A DNA stretch of 5,294 nucleotides, taken from the NCBI GenBank assembly GCA_027008885.1, contig JALVDQ010000027.1:1-5294 (forward strand). The letters are read 5' to 3'. Made by a program: the position numbers and the translations under genes. Below are positions 1 through 5,294 of the stretch, in pieces (positions within the stretch are counted from its first letter, which is position 1; the number at the start of each line of letters is the position of its first letter). The stretch comes from Thiotrichaceae bacterium. Its GTDB lineage: Bacteria > Pseudomonadota > Gammaproteobacteria > Thiotrichales > Thiotrichaceae. Below the pieces are notes generated by a model, which did no database searches, was not told the origin of the DNA, and worked only from the letters and a program-made list of their open reading frames with translations.

Positions 1-66
1 AACAACGCAACAGGCAACGATAAAAACAAACTGGAGTTAAGCATAATAAATCGTGAGAAAAACTGA
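1..66 (+). CDS. Possible C-terminal end of an upstream gene (pyrR expected here), partial
   Basis: The first frame is open from the window edge to a TGA at 64-66 and reads [21 protein letters not shown]. It is too short to assign by homology. In pseudomonads the gene directly before pyrB is pyrR, encoding the bifunctional pyrimidine regulator and uracil phosphoribosyltransferase homologue, so that is the natural candidate. This is inference from gene order, not from a recognised motif. If the frame is real, it ends 34 bases before the ATG chosen for pyrB and would overlap the alternative GTG at 53, which mildly favours the later start. An open frame of 21 codons can also arise by chance. Confidence 0.3.
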   Translation, partial: NNATGNDKNKLELSIINREKN

Positions 67-100
67 CTCACCCAATCCACCAGAAACTCATGGCAAAACC

Positions 101-1069
101 ATGACACCTGGTTCACTGCCATCATCTATGCAATTCACTGCTGATGGCAAGCTTAAACATTTCCTCACGATTGAGGGTATCCCGCCGTTATTACTCGAAG
201 AAATTCTGGATCGCAGTCAGCAATTTGTCTCACTGCCCGACAAGGCTCAGGTGCAAGCCCCGCTGTTACGGGGCAAAACAGTGATGAACCTGTTTTTTGA
301 AAATTCAACCCGCACCCGCACCACCTTTGAACTGGCGGCCAAGCGCCTCTCGGCTGATCTGGTGAATATGGATATTCGCACCTCTTCCACCACCAAGGGA
401 GAAAGCCTGCTGGACACCATCCGCAATCTGGAAGCCATGGGCTGTGACATGTTTGTAGTGCGTCACTCCAGCAGTGGAGCTGCAAATTTTATAGCGCGCT
501 ATTGCGCTCCGCACATTAGCGTATTGAATGCAGGTGATGGTCGCCACGCGCATCCCACACAGGCAATTCTGGATATGCTGACAATTCGCCAGTACAAGGG
601 TGAGTTTACGCCATTGCGTGTCGCCATTGTTGGTGACATCAAGCACTCACGGGTTGCGCGTTCACAAATTCACGCATTAACAACACTCTGCACCGGAGAA
701 GTCCGCCTGATTGCGCCAAAAACACTGATTCCCCAGGGCATTGAAAAAATGGGGGTGACGGTCTACAACGAAATTGAAAAAGGCATTAAAGATGTTGATG
801 TCGTGATTATGCTGCGTCTGCAACATGAACGCATGAAAACCGCGCTGCTGCCTTCGGTGCGAGAGTATTATGCACGTTATGGGCTCACCGAAGAGCGTTT
901 GCAACTCGCCAAGGCAGATGCCATTGTCATGCACCCCGGACCTGTCAACCGTGGCGTTGAAATTGACTCACGGGTTGCCGATGGTTCGCAATCGGTGATA
1001 TTGCAGCAGGTCACCAACGGTATTGCCGTGCGTATGGCGATCATGTCAATGGTGATGGGATCAAGGTAG
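101..1069 (+). CDS. pyrB: Aspartate carbamoyltransferase catalytic subunit (pseudomonad-type)
   Basis: Cytoplasmic enzyme that joins carbamoyl phosphate and aspartate to give carbamoyl aspartate, the first committed step of de novo pyrimidine synthesis. Numbering from the ATG at 101 (322 aa), the carbamoyl-phosphate motif [13 protein letters not shown] lies at 65-77, with S69-T70-R71-T72. The 80s loop SSTTKGES has K99 matching E. coli Lys84. R121-H122 and HPTQ at 151-154 are present. [11 protein letters not shown] at 179-189, RLQ at 239-241 and [13 protein letters not shown] at 277-289 form the aspartate-side half. The frame stays open back to a GTG at 53, but the N-terminus [22 protein letters not shown] lines up without a gap with the pseudomonad PyrB N-terminus as I remember it, so I chose ATG 101. 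Neither start has a convincing ribosome binding site. No regulatory pyrI follows; pyrC' does instead, the pseudomonad arrangement. The protein lacks the roughly 12-residue C-terminal tail of Pseudomonas PyrB. Identity is very secure; the start is less so. Confidence 0.97.
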   Translation: MTPGSLPSSMQFTADGKLKHFLTIEGIPPLLLEEILDRSQQFVSLPDKAQVQAPLLRGKTVMNLFFENSTRTRTTFELAAKRLSADLVNMDIRTSSTTKGESLLDTIRNLEAMGCDMFVVRHSSSGAANFIARYCAPHISVLNAGDGRHAHPTQAILDMLTIRQYKGEFTPLRVAIVGDIKHSRVARSQIHALTTLCTGEVRLIAPKTLIPQGIEKMGVTVYNEIEKGIKDVDVVIMLRLQHERMKTALLPSVREYYARYGLTEERLQLAKADAIVMHPGPVNRGVEIDSRVADGSQSVILQQVTNGIAVRMAIMSMVMGSR

Positions 1070-1073
1070 GCGT

Positions 1074-2384
1074 ATGACAAACTCATCCTCAAATTCATCC
1101 GCAAACACATCGACATTGATCCAGAATGGACGACTGATCGACCCTCAGAGTGGCGTGGATAAAATCACTCCTATTGCGATTCAAAATGGGAAAATAGTGG
1201 CGCTTGGCGATGCTATTCCCGACGATTTTCAGGCAGACTCAATACTTGATGCCGAAGGTCTATGGGTACTGCCCGGCATTATTGACCTTAGCGCCTACCT
1301 GCGTGAACCCGGACTGGAAAATAAAACCCGCATTCCACATGAAACCTACGCGGCGGTGAGTGCCGGTATTACGCGCATTTGCTGTATGCCGGAAACAGCC
1401 TCACCGATTGACAGTGGCGCAGTCGTCAAACTGATTCGCGGCAAGGTCAAGCAGGCGGGCTTTGCCCAGGTCAGCATGATAGGCGCGATGACGCAAAAAC
1501 TGGCAGGTGAGCAGCTCAGCCCCATGGGTAGCCTTAAATACGTTGGCTGCGTTGGTGTCACGCAGGGCTGGAATCCAATCAAGGATCTTGCCACACTGCG
1601 CAAATGCATGGAATATGCAAGCACCTATGAGCTGCCCCTGTTTCTGCATCCACTGGAGCATTCACTGATGGAAACAGGCGGTATACATGAGGGCGCGCTG
1701 GCAACCCGTCTGGGCTTGCCCCCTGTTCCGGTTGCGGCGGAAACAGCAGCAATGGCACAAATTATTTCACTGGTGGAAGAAACACACACGCCAGTGCATT
1801 TTTGTCGTTTGTCCACCGCAAAAAGTATTCACCTGTTAAAACAGGCAAAACAGGATGGCTTGCCAATTACGGCAGACGTGGCAATACACCAGTTATTTCT
1901 CAGCGAAATGGATCTCTGCGACTATAATCCGCTATGCCATACGGTACCGCCATTGCGTTCCGAGCGGGATCGTGATGTCTTGCGTCAGGCACTTGCAGAT
2001 GGTCTGCTTGATGCCATCTGCTCTGATCATCAACCGCATGAAATTGATGCCAAACTTGCGCCATTTGAAGAAACCAGCCCGGGAATTTCCGGTTTTGAGA
2101 CGCTTTTGCCACTAAGTTTGCGACTGGTTGAAGAAAACGTTATCGACCTGAATCAGGCACTCGCCTATCTCACCTGCCAGCCAGCCCGACTGATCGGTTC
2201 CAGCGAGGGTACGCTTCAGGAAGGCGCAGTAGCGAATTTAAGCCTGTTTGATCCAGATATATTCTGGCAACTGGATGCAGAAAAACTTCTGAGTAACGGT
2301 AAAAACACACCCTTCTCAGGATGGAGTTTTAACGGCAAAACAGTGCAGACTCTTATCAAGGGAAAAACCGTATACACAGCATGA
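1074..2384 (+). CDS. pyrC': Dihydroorotase-like structural subunit of aspartate transcarbamoylase (PyrC'), probably catalytically inactive
   Basis: This 436-aa protein has the amidohydrolase fold of type I dihydroorotases: an N-terminal beta segment (about 14-65), a barrel (about 66-375) and a closing C-terminal beta segment (GAVANLSLFDPD, then the end near 436). The active-site ligands are mostly gone. The metal-binding HxH that normally precedes LREPG is S73-A74-Y75 in DLSAYLREPG (71-80). The His expected before the V/L-S-T motif is Arg245 (CRLST, 244-248). The usual metal-bridging Asp appears to be Asn167. H192 and D318 (SDHQPH) remain. In Pseudomonas such a PyrC' has no dihydroorotase activity and is needed to assemble the PyrB-PyrC' dodecamer; I infer the same role here, with a separate active pyrC elsewhere. 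The ATG lies 4 bases after the pyrB stop, with AAGG at 1063-1066 about 7 bases upstream as its ribosome binding site. The N-terminus (TNSSSNSSANTS) is low-complexity and probably disordered. Confidence 0.93.
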   Translation: MTNSSSNSSANTSTLIQNGRLIDPQSGVDKITPIAIQNGKIVALGDAIPDDFQADSILDAEGLWVLPGIIDLSAYLREPGLENKTRIPHETYAAVSAGITRICCMPETASPIDSGAVVKLIRGKVKQAGFAQVSMIGAMTQKLAGEQLSPMGSLKYVGCVGVTQGWNPIKDLATLRKCMEYASTYELPLFLHPLEHSLMETGGIHEGALATRLGLPPVPVAAETAAMAQIISLVEETHTPVHFCRLSTAKSIHLLKQAKQDGLPITADVAIHQLFLSEMDLCDYNPLCHTVPPLRSERDRDVLRQALADGLLDAICSDHQPHEIDAKLAPFEETSPGISGFETLLPLSLRLVEENVIDLNQALAYLTCQPARLIGSSEGTLQEGAVANLSLFDPDIFWQLDAEKLLSNGKNTPFSGWSFNGKTVQTLIKGKTVYTA

Positions 2385-3439
2385 AACACACTCGCAAACC
2401 ATTAATCATCACGCTATTTAGTGCCCTGTTTGCCACCTTGCTTGTAGCCTGTAGCAGTAGCACACTTAAAAGGGATGAGTACGTCATTTTCTTTCCGGAT
2501 TCGGCAAGTTTAAGTGCTGACGGAAACTGGAAACTGCCTGTGCATAACTGGGTTTTTGAAAAGGAAGAAGGGCATCTGAGCCGCAAATTCACACAAAAAG
2601 CATTTGAAGAAGTGCTGGAAGGACTCGGTGTTTCAGAAAAACAGGCAAGCTCACCCCGTACCCGCCAGCGCCTCATGTGGTTTCTGGTTGACAATCAGCG
2701 TGGCAAGCAACTCGCGGTAGAACTGCATGGCAAAATAGAGAAGCTTAATAAAACCGCCCCCAACGGACATGCCTACACCACCCTGGAGTTACCGGCAAAA
2801 AGTATTAAAAAAAGGGGGGGATGGGTAGCACTAAAAGTACAGGACAAATACCAGCGTGATTTTTCAGGCGAAGTGCAGCTAATACCAGAGCAGGGCGTTT
2901 CGGTGATTTCAGATATTGATGACACCATCAAAATCAGCGAAGTGCTGGATAAAAAGGCATTAGTCAGAAATATCTTTGCCAAACCTTATCTTGCCACCCC
3001 AGGCTTCCCTGAATACTATAAAAAACTGCAACAGCAGGGAGCCTATTTTCATTATGTATCGGCTTCCCCGTGGCAACTGTATCCCAGTCTAAAGCCCTTT
3101 ATGCTGGCAAACTACCCCAAAGGCACTATCTCACTGCGTAACTTTCGCATTAAAGATTCCAGCCTGATGCGGTTTTTGCAATCATCCCAAAAATACAAGC
3201 TAGACACCATCAGCAAAATCATAAAACGCTACCCCAAACACCAGTTTATTTTGATTGGAGATAGCGGCGAGCATGATCCTGAAGTGTATGCCGAAATTTA
3301 CAGCAAATACCCGGAAAATATAAAGTCCATTCAAATACGAGTCGTGGAGGGTTCAAACATGGCAAATGAGCGCTTTAACAAACTCTTTCTCAAAGCACCA
3401 AAAACGCTTTGGAAAATATACTCCGTGCCAGGTCAATAA
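2381..3439 (+). CDS. App1-type phosphatidate phosphatase-like lipoprotein (DUF2183, HAD fold)
   Basis: A 352-aa protein with a lipoprotein signal peptide: basic n-region MKHTRK, hydrophobic core about 8-22, lipobox LVAC with the modified cysteine at C24. The following SSS lacks an Asp at +2, so outer-membrane sorting is expected. Residues 30-165 form a beta-rich N-terminal region like that preceding the catalytic domain in App1 relatives. The catalytic part runs from about 172: SDIDDT (177-182) is the HAD DxDxT motif with D178 as likely nucleophile, HYVSASPW (224-231) gives the motif II serine, RNFRIKD (253-259) may supply the lysine, and GDSGEHD (293-299) is the acidic motif IV. Yeast App1 is a Mg-dependent phosphatidate phosphatase; the substrate here, perhaps an envelope lipid, is inferred only. 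The start overlaps the pyrC' stop as ATGA. The nearest purine-rich site, AAGGGA at 2358-2363, is about 17 bases away, so translational coupling is likely. A7G7 at 2807-2820 lies within codons 143-147. Confidence 0.85.
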   Translation: MKHTRKPLIITLFSALFATLLVACSSSTLKRDEYVIFFPDSASLSADGNWKLPVHNWVFEKEEGHLSRKFTQKAFEEVLEGLGVSEKQASSPRTRQRLMWFLVDNQRGKQLAVELHGKIEKLNKTAPNGHAYTTLELPAKSIKKRGGWVALKVQDKYQRDFSGEVQLIPEQGVSVISDIDDTIKISEVLDKKALVRNIFAKPYLATPGFPEYYKKLQQQGAYFHYVSASPWQLYPSLKPFMLANYPKGTISLRNFRIKDSSLMRFLQSSQKYKLDTISKIIKRYPKHQFILIGDSGEHDPEVYAEIYSKYPENIKSIQIRVVEGSNMANERFNKLFLKAPKTLWKIYSVPGQ

Positions 3440-3441
3440 CA

Positions 3442-4083
3442 ATGCAGTGGCTCTGGATAAGCATTTTCTTCGGCGTACTCGTCTGGTCAGGAATCAATCC
3501 GCACGATACCTTTACCTGGTTTCTGGAAGTCGTACCCGCCCTGCTGGGCATTGTAGCCCTGGCAATTACTCGCAAAAGCTTCCCCCTGACACCGCTGGTG
3601 TATACACTGATCCTGATACACAGCATAATTCTAATGGTCGGTGGGCACTACACCTACGCCGAAGTCCCGCTATTTGACTGGATCAGGGAGATACTGCACC
3701 AGGACAGAAACAACTACGACAAACTCGGTCATTTCGCGCAGGGCTTTGTACCCGTTATGATCGCGCGTGAAATACTCGCAAGAAAAAATATTGTCAATGG
3801 CAAACGCTGGCTGGCTTTTCTCAGCATCTGTTTTGCCCTCGCACTCAGCGCCCTCTATGAACTCATCGAATGGTGGGTCGCCCTGACAACAGGTGACGAC
3901 GCCGAAGCCTTTTTAGGCACACAGGGATACGTCTGGGACACCCAATCCGACATGGCACTGGCACTACTGGGAGCAATTGTGGCTATTGTAATACTAAGCC
4001 GCTGGCATGACAGGCAGATAGAGCTTTTGAGTCAGGAGCCTGCGAATTACAACAATAAAAGTAAAAAAGAAAAACCCGCATGA
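3442..4083 (+). CDS. yjdF: YjdF-like DUF2238 inner-membrane protein
   Basis: A 213-aa polytopic inner-membrane protein of unknown biochemical role, similar to E. coli YjdF. Hydrophobic segments fall at about 2-17, 24-42, 50-67, 98-112, 122-145 and 170-186. The family's conserved polar stretches are plain: GGHYTYAEVPLFDW (67-80), the RNNYDKLGHFAQGF block (89-102), ALYELIEWW (137-145) and the loop GTQGYVWDTQSDM (159-171). The concentration of His, Tyr, Asp and Glu at the membrane edge suggests a binding or catalytic site, but none is established. The frame extends back to a TTG at 3409 inside the preceding gene. I chose ATG 3442 because it starts right at the first membrane segment, sits 2 bases after the upstream stop, and has a weak AGG at 3430-3432. 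The last 18 or so residues are polar and lysine-rich (NNKSKKEKPA), presumably cytoplasmic. The stop overlaps the next start as ATGA. Confidence 0.87.
   Translation: MQWLWISIFFGVLVWSGINPHDTFTWFLEVVPALLGIVALAITRKSFPLTPLVYTLILIHSIILMVGGHYTYAEVPLFDWIREILHQDRNNYDKLGHFAQGFVPVMIAREILARKNIVNGKRWLAFLSICFALALSALYELIEWWVALTTGDDAEAFLGTQGYVWDTQSDMALALLGAIVAIVILSRWHDRQIELLSQEPANYNNKSKKEKPA
4080..4083 (+). promoter_or_regulatory. ATGA start/stop overlap coupling yjdF to rhuM
   Basis: The bases ATGA hold the start codon of rhuM and the TGA stop of yjdF. Upstream (about 4060-4079) the sequence is A-rich with no GGAG-like element, only a weak AAAGAAA. Termination followed by re-initiation is therefore the likely way rhuM is translated. 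The same ATGA arrangement occurs at 2381-2384 between pyrC' and the lipoprotein gene. Confidence 0.6.
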
Positions 4084-5180
4084 GTGATCTAATCTTATAT
4101 ACGACCGAAGATGGCAAAACACAGCTCAACCTACGCGTCGAAGGGCAAACCGTATGGCTCACCCAAGTGGAAATTGCTGAACTGTTTCAGACTACACCTG
4201 AGAACATCACCATACATTTGAAGAATATTTTTGAAGAAGGGGAACTTGATCAAATTTCAACTACTAAGGATTACTTAGTAGTTCGCAAGGAAGGCAAGCG
4301 GCAGGTAAAACGTAGGATAAAACACTATAACCTTGATGCTATCCTCGCCATTGGCTATCGCATTCGCTCACCACGCGGTATCCAGTTCCGCCAATGGGCA
4401 AGCAGCACGCTAAAAGAGTATCTAGTCAAGGGTTTTGTCATGGATGATGAACGCCTTAAAGACCCGCAAGGCTGGGATTATTTCGATGAATTGCTGGAAC
4501 GCATTCGGGAAATCCGGGCATCAGAAAAACGTTTCTACCAAAAAGTGCGTGATCTGTTTGCCCTGAGTTCAGATTATCAAGTCAGAGAACGTGAAACCCG
4601 GCTTTTCTTCGCTCAAGCACAAAATAAACTGCTCTACGCTGCCACAGGATATACCGCAGCGGAACTGATCGTTAAGCGGTCAGACCCGGAAAAACCCAAT
4701 ATGGCATTGACCGCATGGAAAGGCTCACGGGTTCGCAAACAGGATGTCATTATCGCCAAGAATTACCTCACAAAAGATGAAATCGACACCCTCAATCGGC
4801 TGGTGGTTATTTTTCTTGAACAGGCTGAATTGCGAGTCAAACAACAAAATGAACTAACTCTTGAATTTTGGCAAAAGAATATCGACCGTATGCTGGAATT
4901 TAATGATCAAGCCGTTTTAAAAGGAGCAGGCTCAGTCAGCCATGAGAATATGAAACGCATCGCCAATGAACGCTATGCTGATTTTGAGCAAAAACGCCGA
5001 CAACAAGAAGCAATAGAAGCAGATGCTCAGGATATTCGTGAACTGGAAGAGCTTGAGAAAAAACTAAAAAATAAAGCAACTACTCGGGGATGGGTATTTA
5101 TCAATGTATACCCATCCCCCCTGTTTTTTGCATATTTTTACAGCCTGTACTTTCATCTCAATCTATTGCGCTGTCTCTAA
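4080..5180 (+). CDS. rhuM: RhuM-family protein with an apparently extended C-terminus
   Basis: RhuM was named from Salmonella pathogenicity island 3; its molecular function is not established to my knowledge. The N-terminus (LILYTTEDGKTQLNLRVEGQ) leads into a probable helix-turn-helix, VWLTQVEIAELFQTT at 25-39, followed by NITIHLKNIFEEGEL. The family-typical EGKRQVKRRIKHYNLDAILAIGYRIRSPRG (71-100) and FRQWASSTLKEYLVKGFVMDDERL (103-126) follow. The second half has the family block QNKLLYAATGYTAAELIVKRSDPEKPNMALTAWKG (181-215), VRKQDVIIAKNYL (218-230), and a charged, coiled-coil-prone end at about 295-332. DNA binding is inferred only. Relatives normally end near residue 330. Here the frame continues for 34 residues through the terminator hairpin, giving an odd hydrophobic tail (WVFINVYPSPLFFAYFYSLY and on to LLRCL). 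The tail is probably not native protein: one extra A in the run 5066-5071 would give a TAA at once. The start overlaps yjdF as ATGA and has no clear ribosome binding site. Confidence 0.88.
   Translation: MSDLILYTTEDGKTQLNLRVEGQTVWLTQVEIAELFQTTPENITIHLKNIFEEGELDQISTTKDYLVVRKEGKRQVKRRIKHYNLDAILAIGYRIRSPRGIQFRQWASSTLKEYLVKGFVMDDERLKDPQGWDYFDELLERIREIRASEKRFYQKVRDLFALSSDYQVRERETRLFFAQAQNKLLYAATGYTAAELIVKRSDPEKPNMALTAWKGSRVRKQDVIIAKNYLTKDEIDTLNRLVVIFLEQAELRVKQQNELTLEFWQKNIDRMLEFNDQAVLKGAGSVSHENMKRIANERYADFEQKRRQQEAIEADAQDIRELEELEKKLKNKATTRGWVFINVYPSPLFFAYFYSLYFHLNLLRCL
4259..4283. repeat. Perfect 10-bp inverted repeat with 5-base spacer inside rhuM
   Basis: The left arm AACTACTAAG (4259-4268) and right arm CTTAGTAGTT (4274-4283) are exact reverse complements around GATTA. 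They lie within the codons for TTKDYLVV (about residues 61-68). The form suits either an mRNA hairpin or a dimeric protein-binding site, but no T-run follows, so it is not an intrinsic terminator. A chance origin within codons is possible, since T-T-x-x-x-x-V-V can be encoded by complementary ACT/AGT-rich codons. Confidence 0.55.
5086..5129 (+). terminator. Intrinsic terminator at the end of the pyr-to-rhuM operon
   Basis: A perfect 12-bp stem, GGGGATGGGTAT (5086-5097) with ATACCCATCCCC (5108-5119), encloses a 10-base loop and is followed after CCTG by six T residues (5124-5129). This is a strong rho-independent signal for plus-strand transcription. On the minus strand the T-rich stretch begins only about 10 bases beyond the stem, so it would be a poorer terminator for the convergent gene, though partial bidirectional action is possible. 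It overlaps the last part of the rhuM frame as read, which is unexpected. Confidence 0.85.
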
Positions 5181-5190
5181 AGTCTCTAAA
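5173..5190. repeat. 9-bp tandem duplication at the convergent gene ends
   Basis: GTCTCTAAA occurs twice in a row (5173-5181 and 5182-5190). The first copy contains the TAA that ends the plus-strand rhuM frame as read (5178-5180). Read on the minus strand the unit is TTTAGAGAC, and the duplication leaves two in-frame TAG codons for the convergent gene, at 5188-5186 and 5179-5177. It is probably a small replication-slippage event. Confidence 0.8.
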
Positions 5191-5294
5191 GCTCTCCGGC
5201 AAAATATTTTTCCAGAAAGGTATCAAAGTCCAGCTTGTCCTGTGCTTCTATCTGGCTTTGTTGTTGTAGTGATGTCTCTGCCATTTTTTCCATT
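5186..5294 (-). CDS. gshA: Probable glutamate-cysteine ligase, C-terminal end (partial)
   Basis: The minus strand is open from the right window edge to a TAG at 5188-5186 and encodes 35 full codons. The readable end contains SLQQQSQIEAQDKLDFDTFL (residues 8-27), then EKYFAGEL. It resembles the C-terminal helix of E. coli-type GshA, which reads [20 protein letters not shown] near its end: the Q-x-x-E/I-E-A-x-D spacing followed by F and L-x-K matches. GshA joins glutamate and cysteine with ATP in the first step of glutathione synthesis. No catalytic residues lie in this part, so the assignment rests on one short tail and could be another protein with a charged C-terminal helix. The ATG codons at 5293 and 5284 are probably internal. 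The gene converges on the plus-strand operon. Confidence 0.55.
   Translation of the reverse strand, partial: MEKMAETSLQQQSQIEAQDKLDFDTFLEKYFAGEL

Noticed and set aside
1..100. Promoter or pyrimidine-responsive leader before pyrB
   Set aside because: I see no convincing -35/-10 pair, attenuator hairpin with T-run, or leader peptide in these bases; any promoter probably lies upstream of the window.
491..502. 12-base perfect palindrome ATAGCGCGCTAT inside pyrB
   Set aside because: It has no spacer and no T-run, falls within conserved coding sequence (FIARYCAP), and is short enough to be chance.
165..1116. Several minus-strand open frames of 67-113 codons opposite pyrB
   Set aside because: They lie fully opposite a strongly conserved enzyme gene, show no recognisable domain, are rich in Cys, Trp and His as typical of antisense shadows, and overlap one another in different frames.
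3409..3441. TTG start at 3409 for the yjdF-like gene
   Set aside because: It would overlap the preceding gene by 31 bases, has no ribosome binding site, and adds MENILRARSIT before the first membrane segment. ATG 3442 fits the family start and the spacing.
3366..3677. Plus-strand 103-codon frame across the lipoprotein/yjdF junction
   Set aside because: It overlaps two well-supported genes in another frame and has no recognisable features.
5085..5180. Hydrophobic RhuM tail as a genuine C-terminal membrane anchor
   Set aside because: The tail is encoded by the terminator hairpin and T-run and by the intergenic stretch before the convergent gene, so its Phe/Tyr/Leu content follows from T-rich DNA. 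A lost stop explains it more simply.

Overview
The window comes from a gammaproteobacterial chromosome. The main evidence is a pseudomonad-type pyrB followed directly by pyrC' (a dihydroorotase homologue without its metal ligands). A fragment at the right edge also resembles the C-terminus of an E. coli-type glutamate-cysteine ligase. Base composition looks moderate; I did not compute it. The genus cannot be fixed by eye.

Layout. Bases 1-66 are open in one frame and may be the 3' end of an upstream gene, with pyrR the expected neighbour. Five plus-strand genes then follow almost without gaps: pyrB (101-1069, start revised downstream to an ATG), pyrC' (1074-2384), an App1/DUF2183-type HAD phosphatase predicted to be a lipoprotein (2381-3439), a yjdF-like DUF2238 inner-membrane protein (3442-4083), and a RhuM-family protein (4080-5180 as read). 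Two junctions are 4-base ATGA overlaps of the kind pyrC'/app1 and yjdF/rhuM, and the others have gaps of 2-4 bases, so one polycistronic unit is likely. A strong intrinsic terminator (stem 5086-5119, T-run 5124-5129) ends it. From 5186 to the right edge a minus-strand reading frame converges on this unit and is probably the 3' end of gshA.

How the genes work together. PyrB and PyrC' should form the large pseudomonad-type aspartate transcarbamoylase: PyrB is catalytic and PyrC' is structural. The next two genes are envelope proteins with no obvious link to pyrimidine synthesis: a probable phosphatidate-phosphatase-like lipoprotein and a polytopic membrane protein of unknown role. The last gene belongs to a family often found in genomic islands. 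Its presence inside a translationally coupled housekeeping operon is the least expected feature of the layout.

The most notable anomaly is that the rhuM reading frame runs straight through the operon's own terminator hairpin. A one-base change in an A-run just upstream would give a stop at the place where the family normally ends. There is no gene-free stretch above 300 bases. I saw no tRNA, rRNA, CRISPR array, insertion sequence or clear promoter. I do not claim a wholly new system here.
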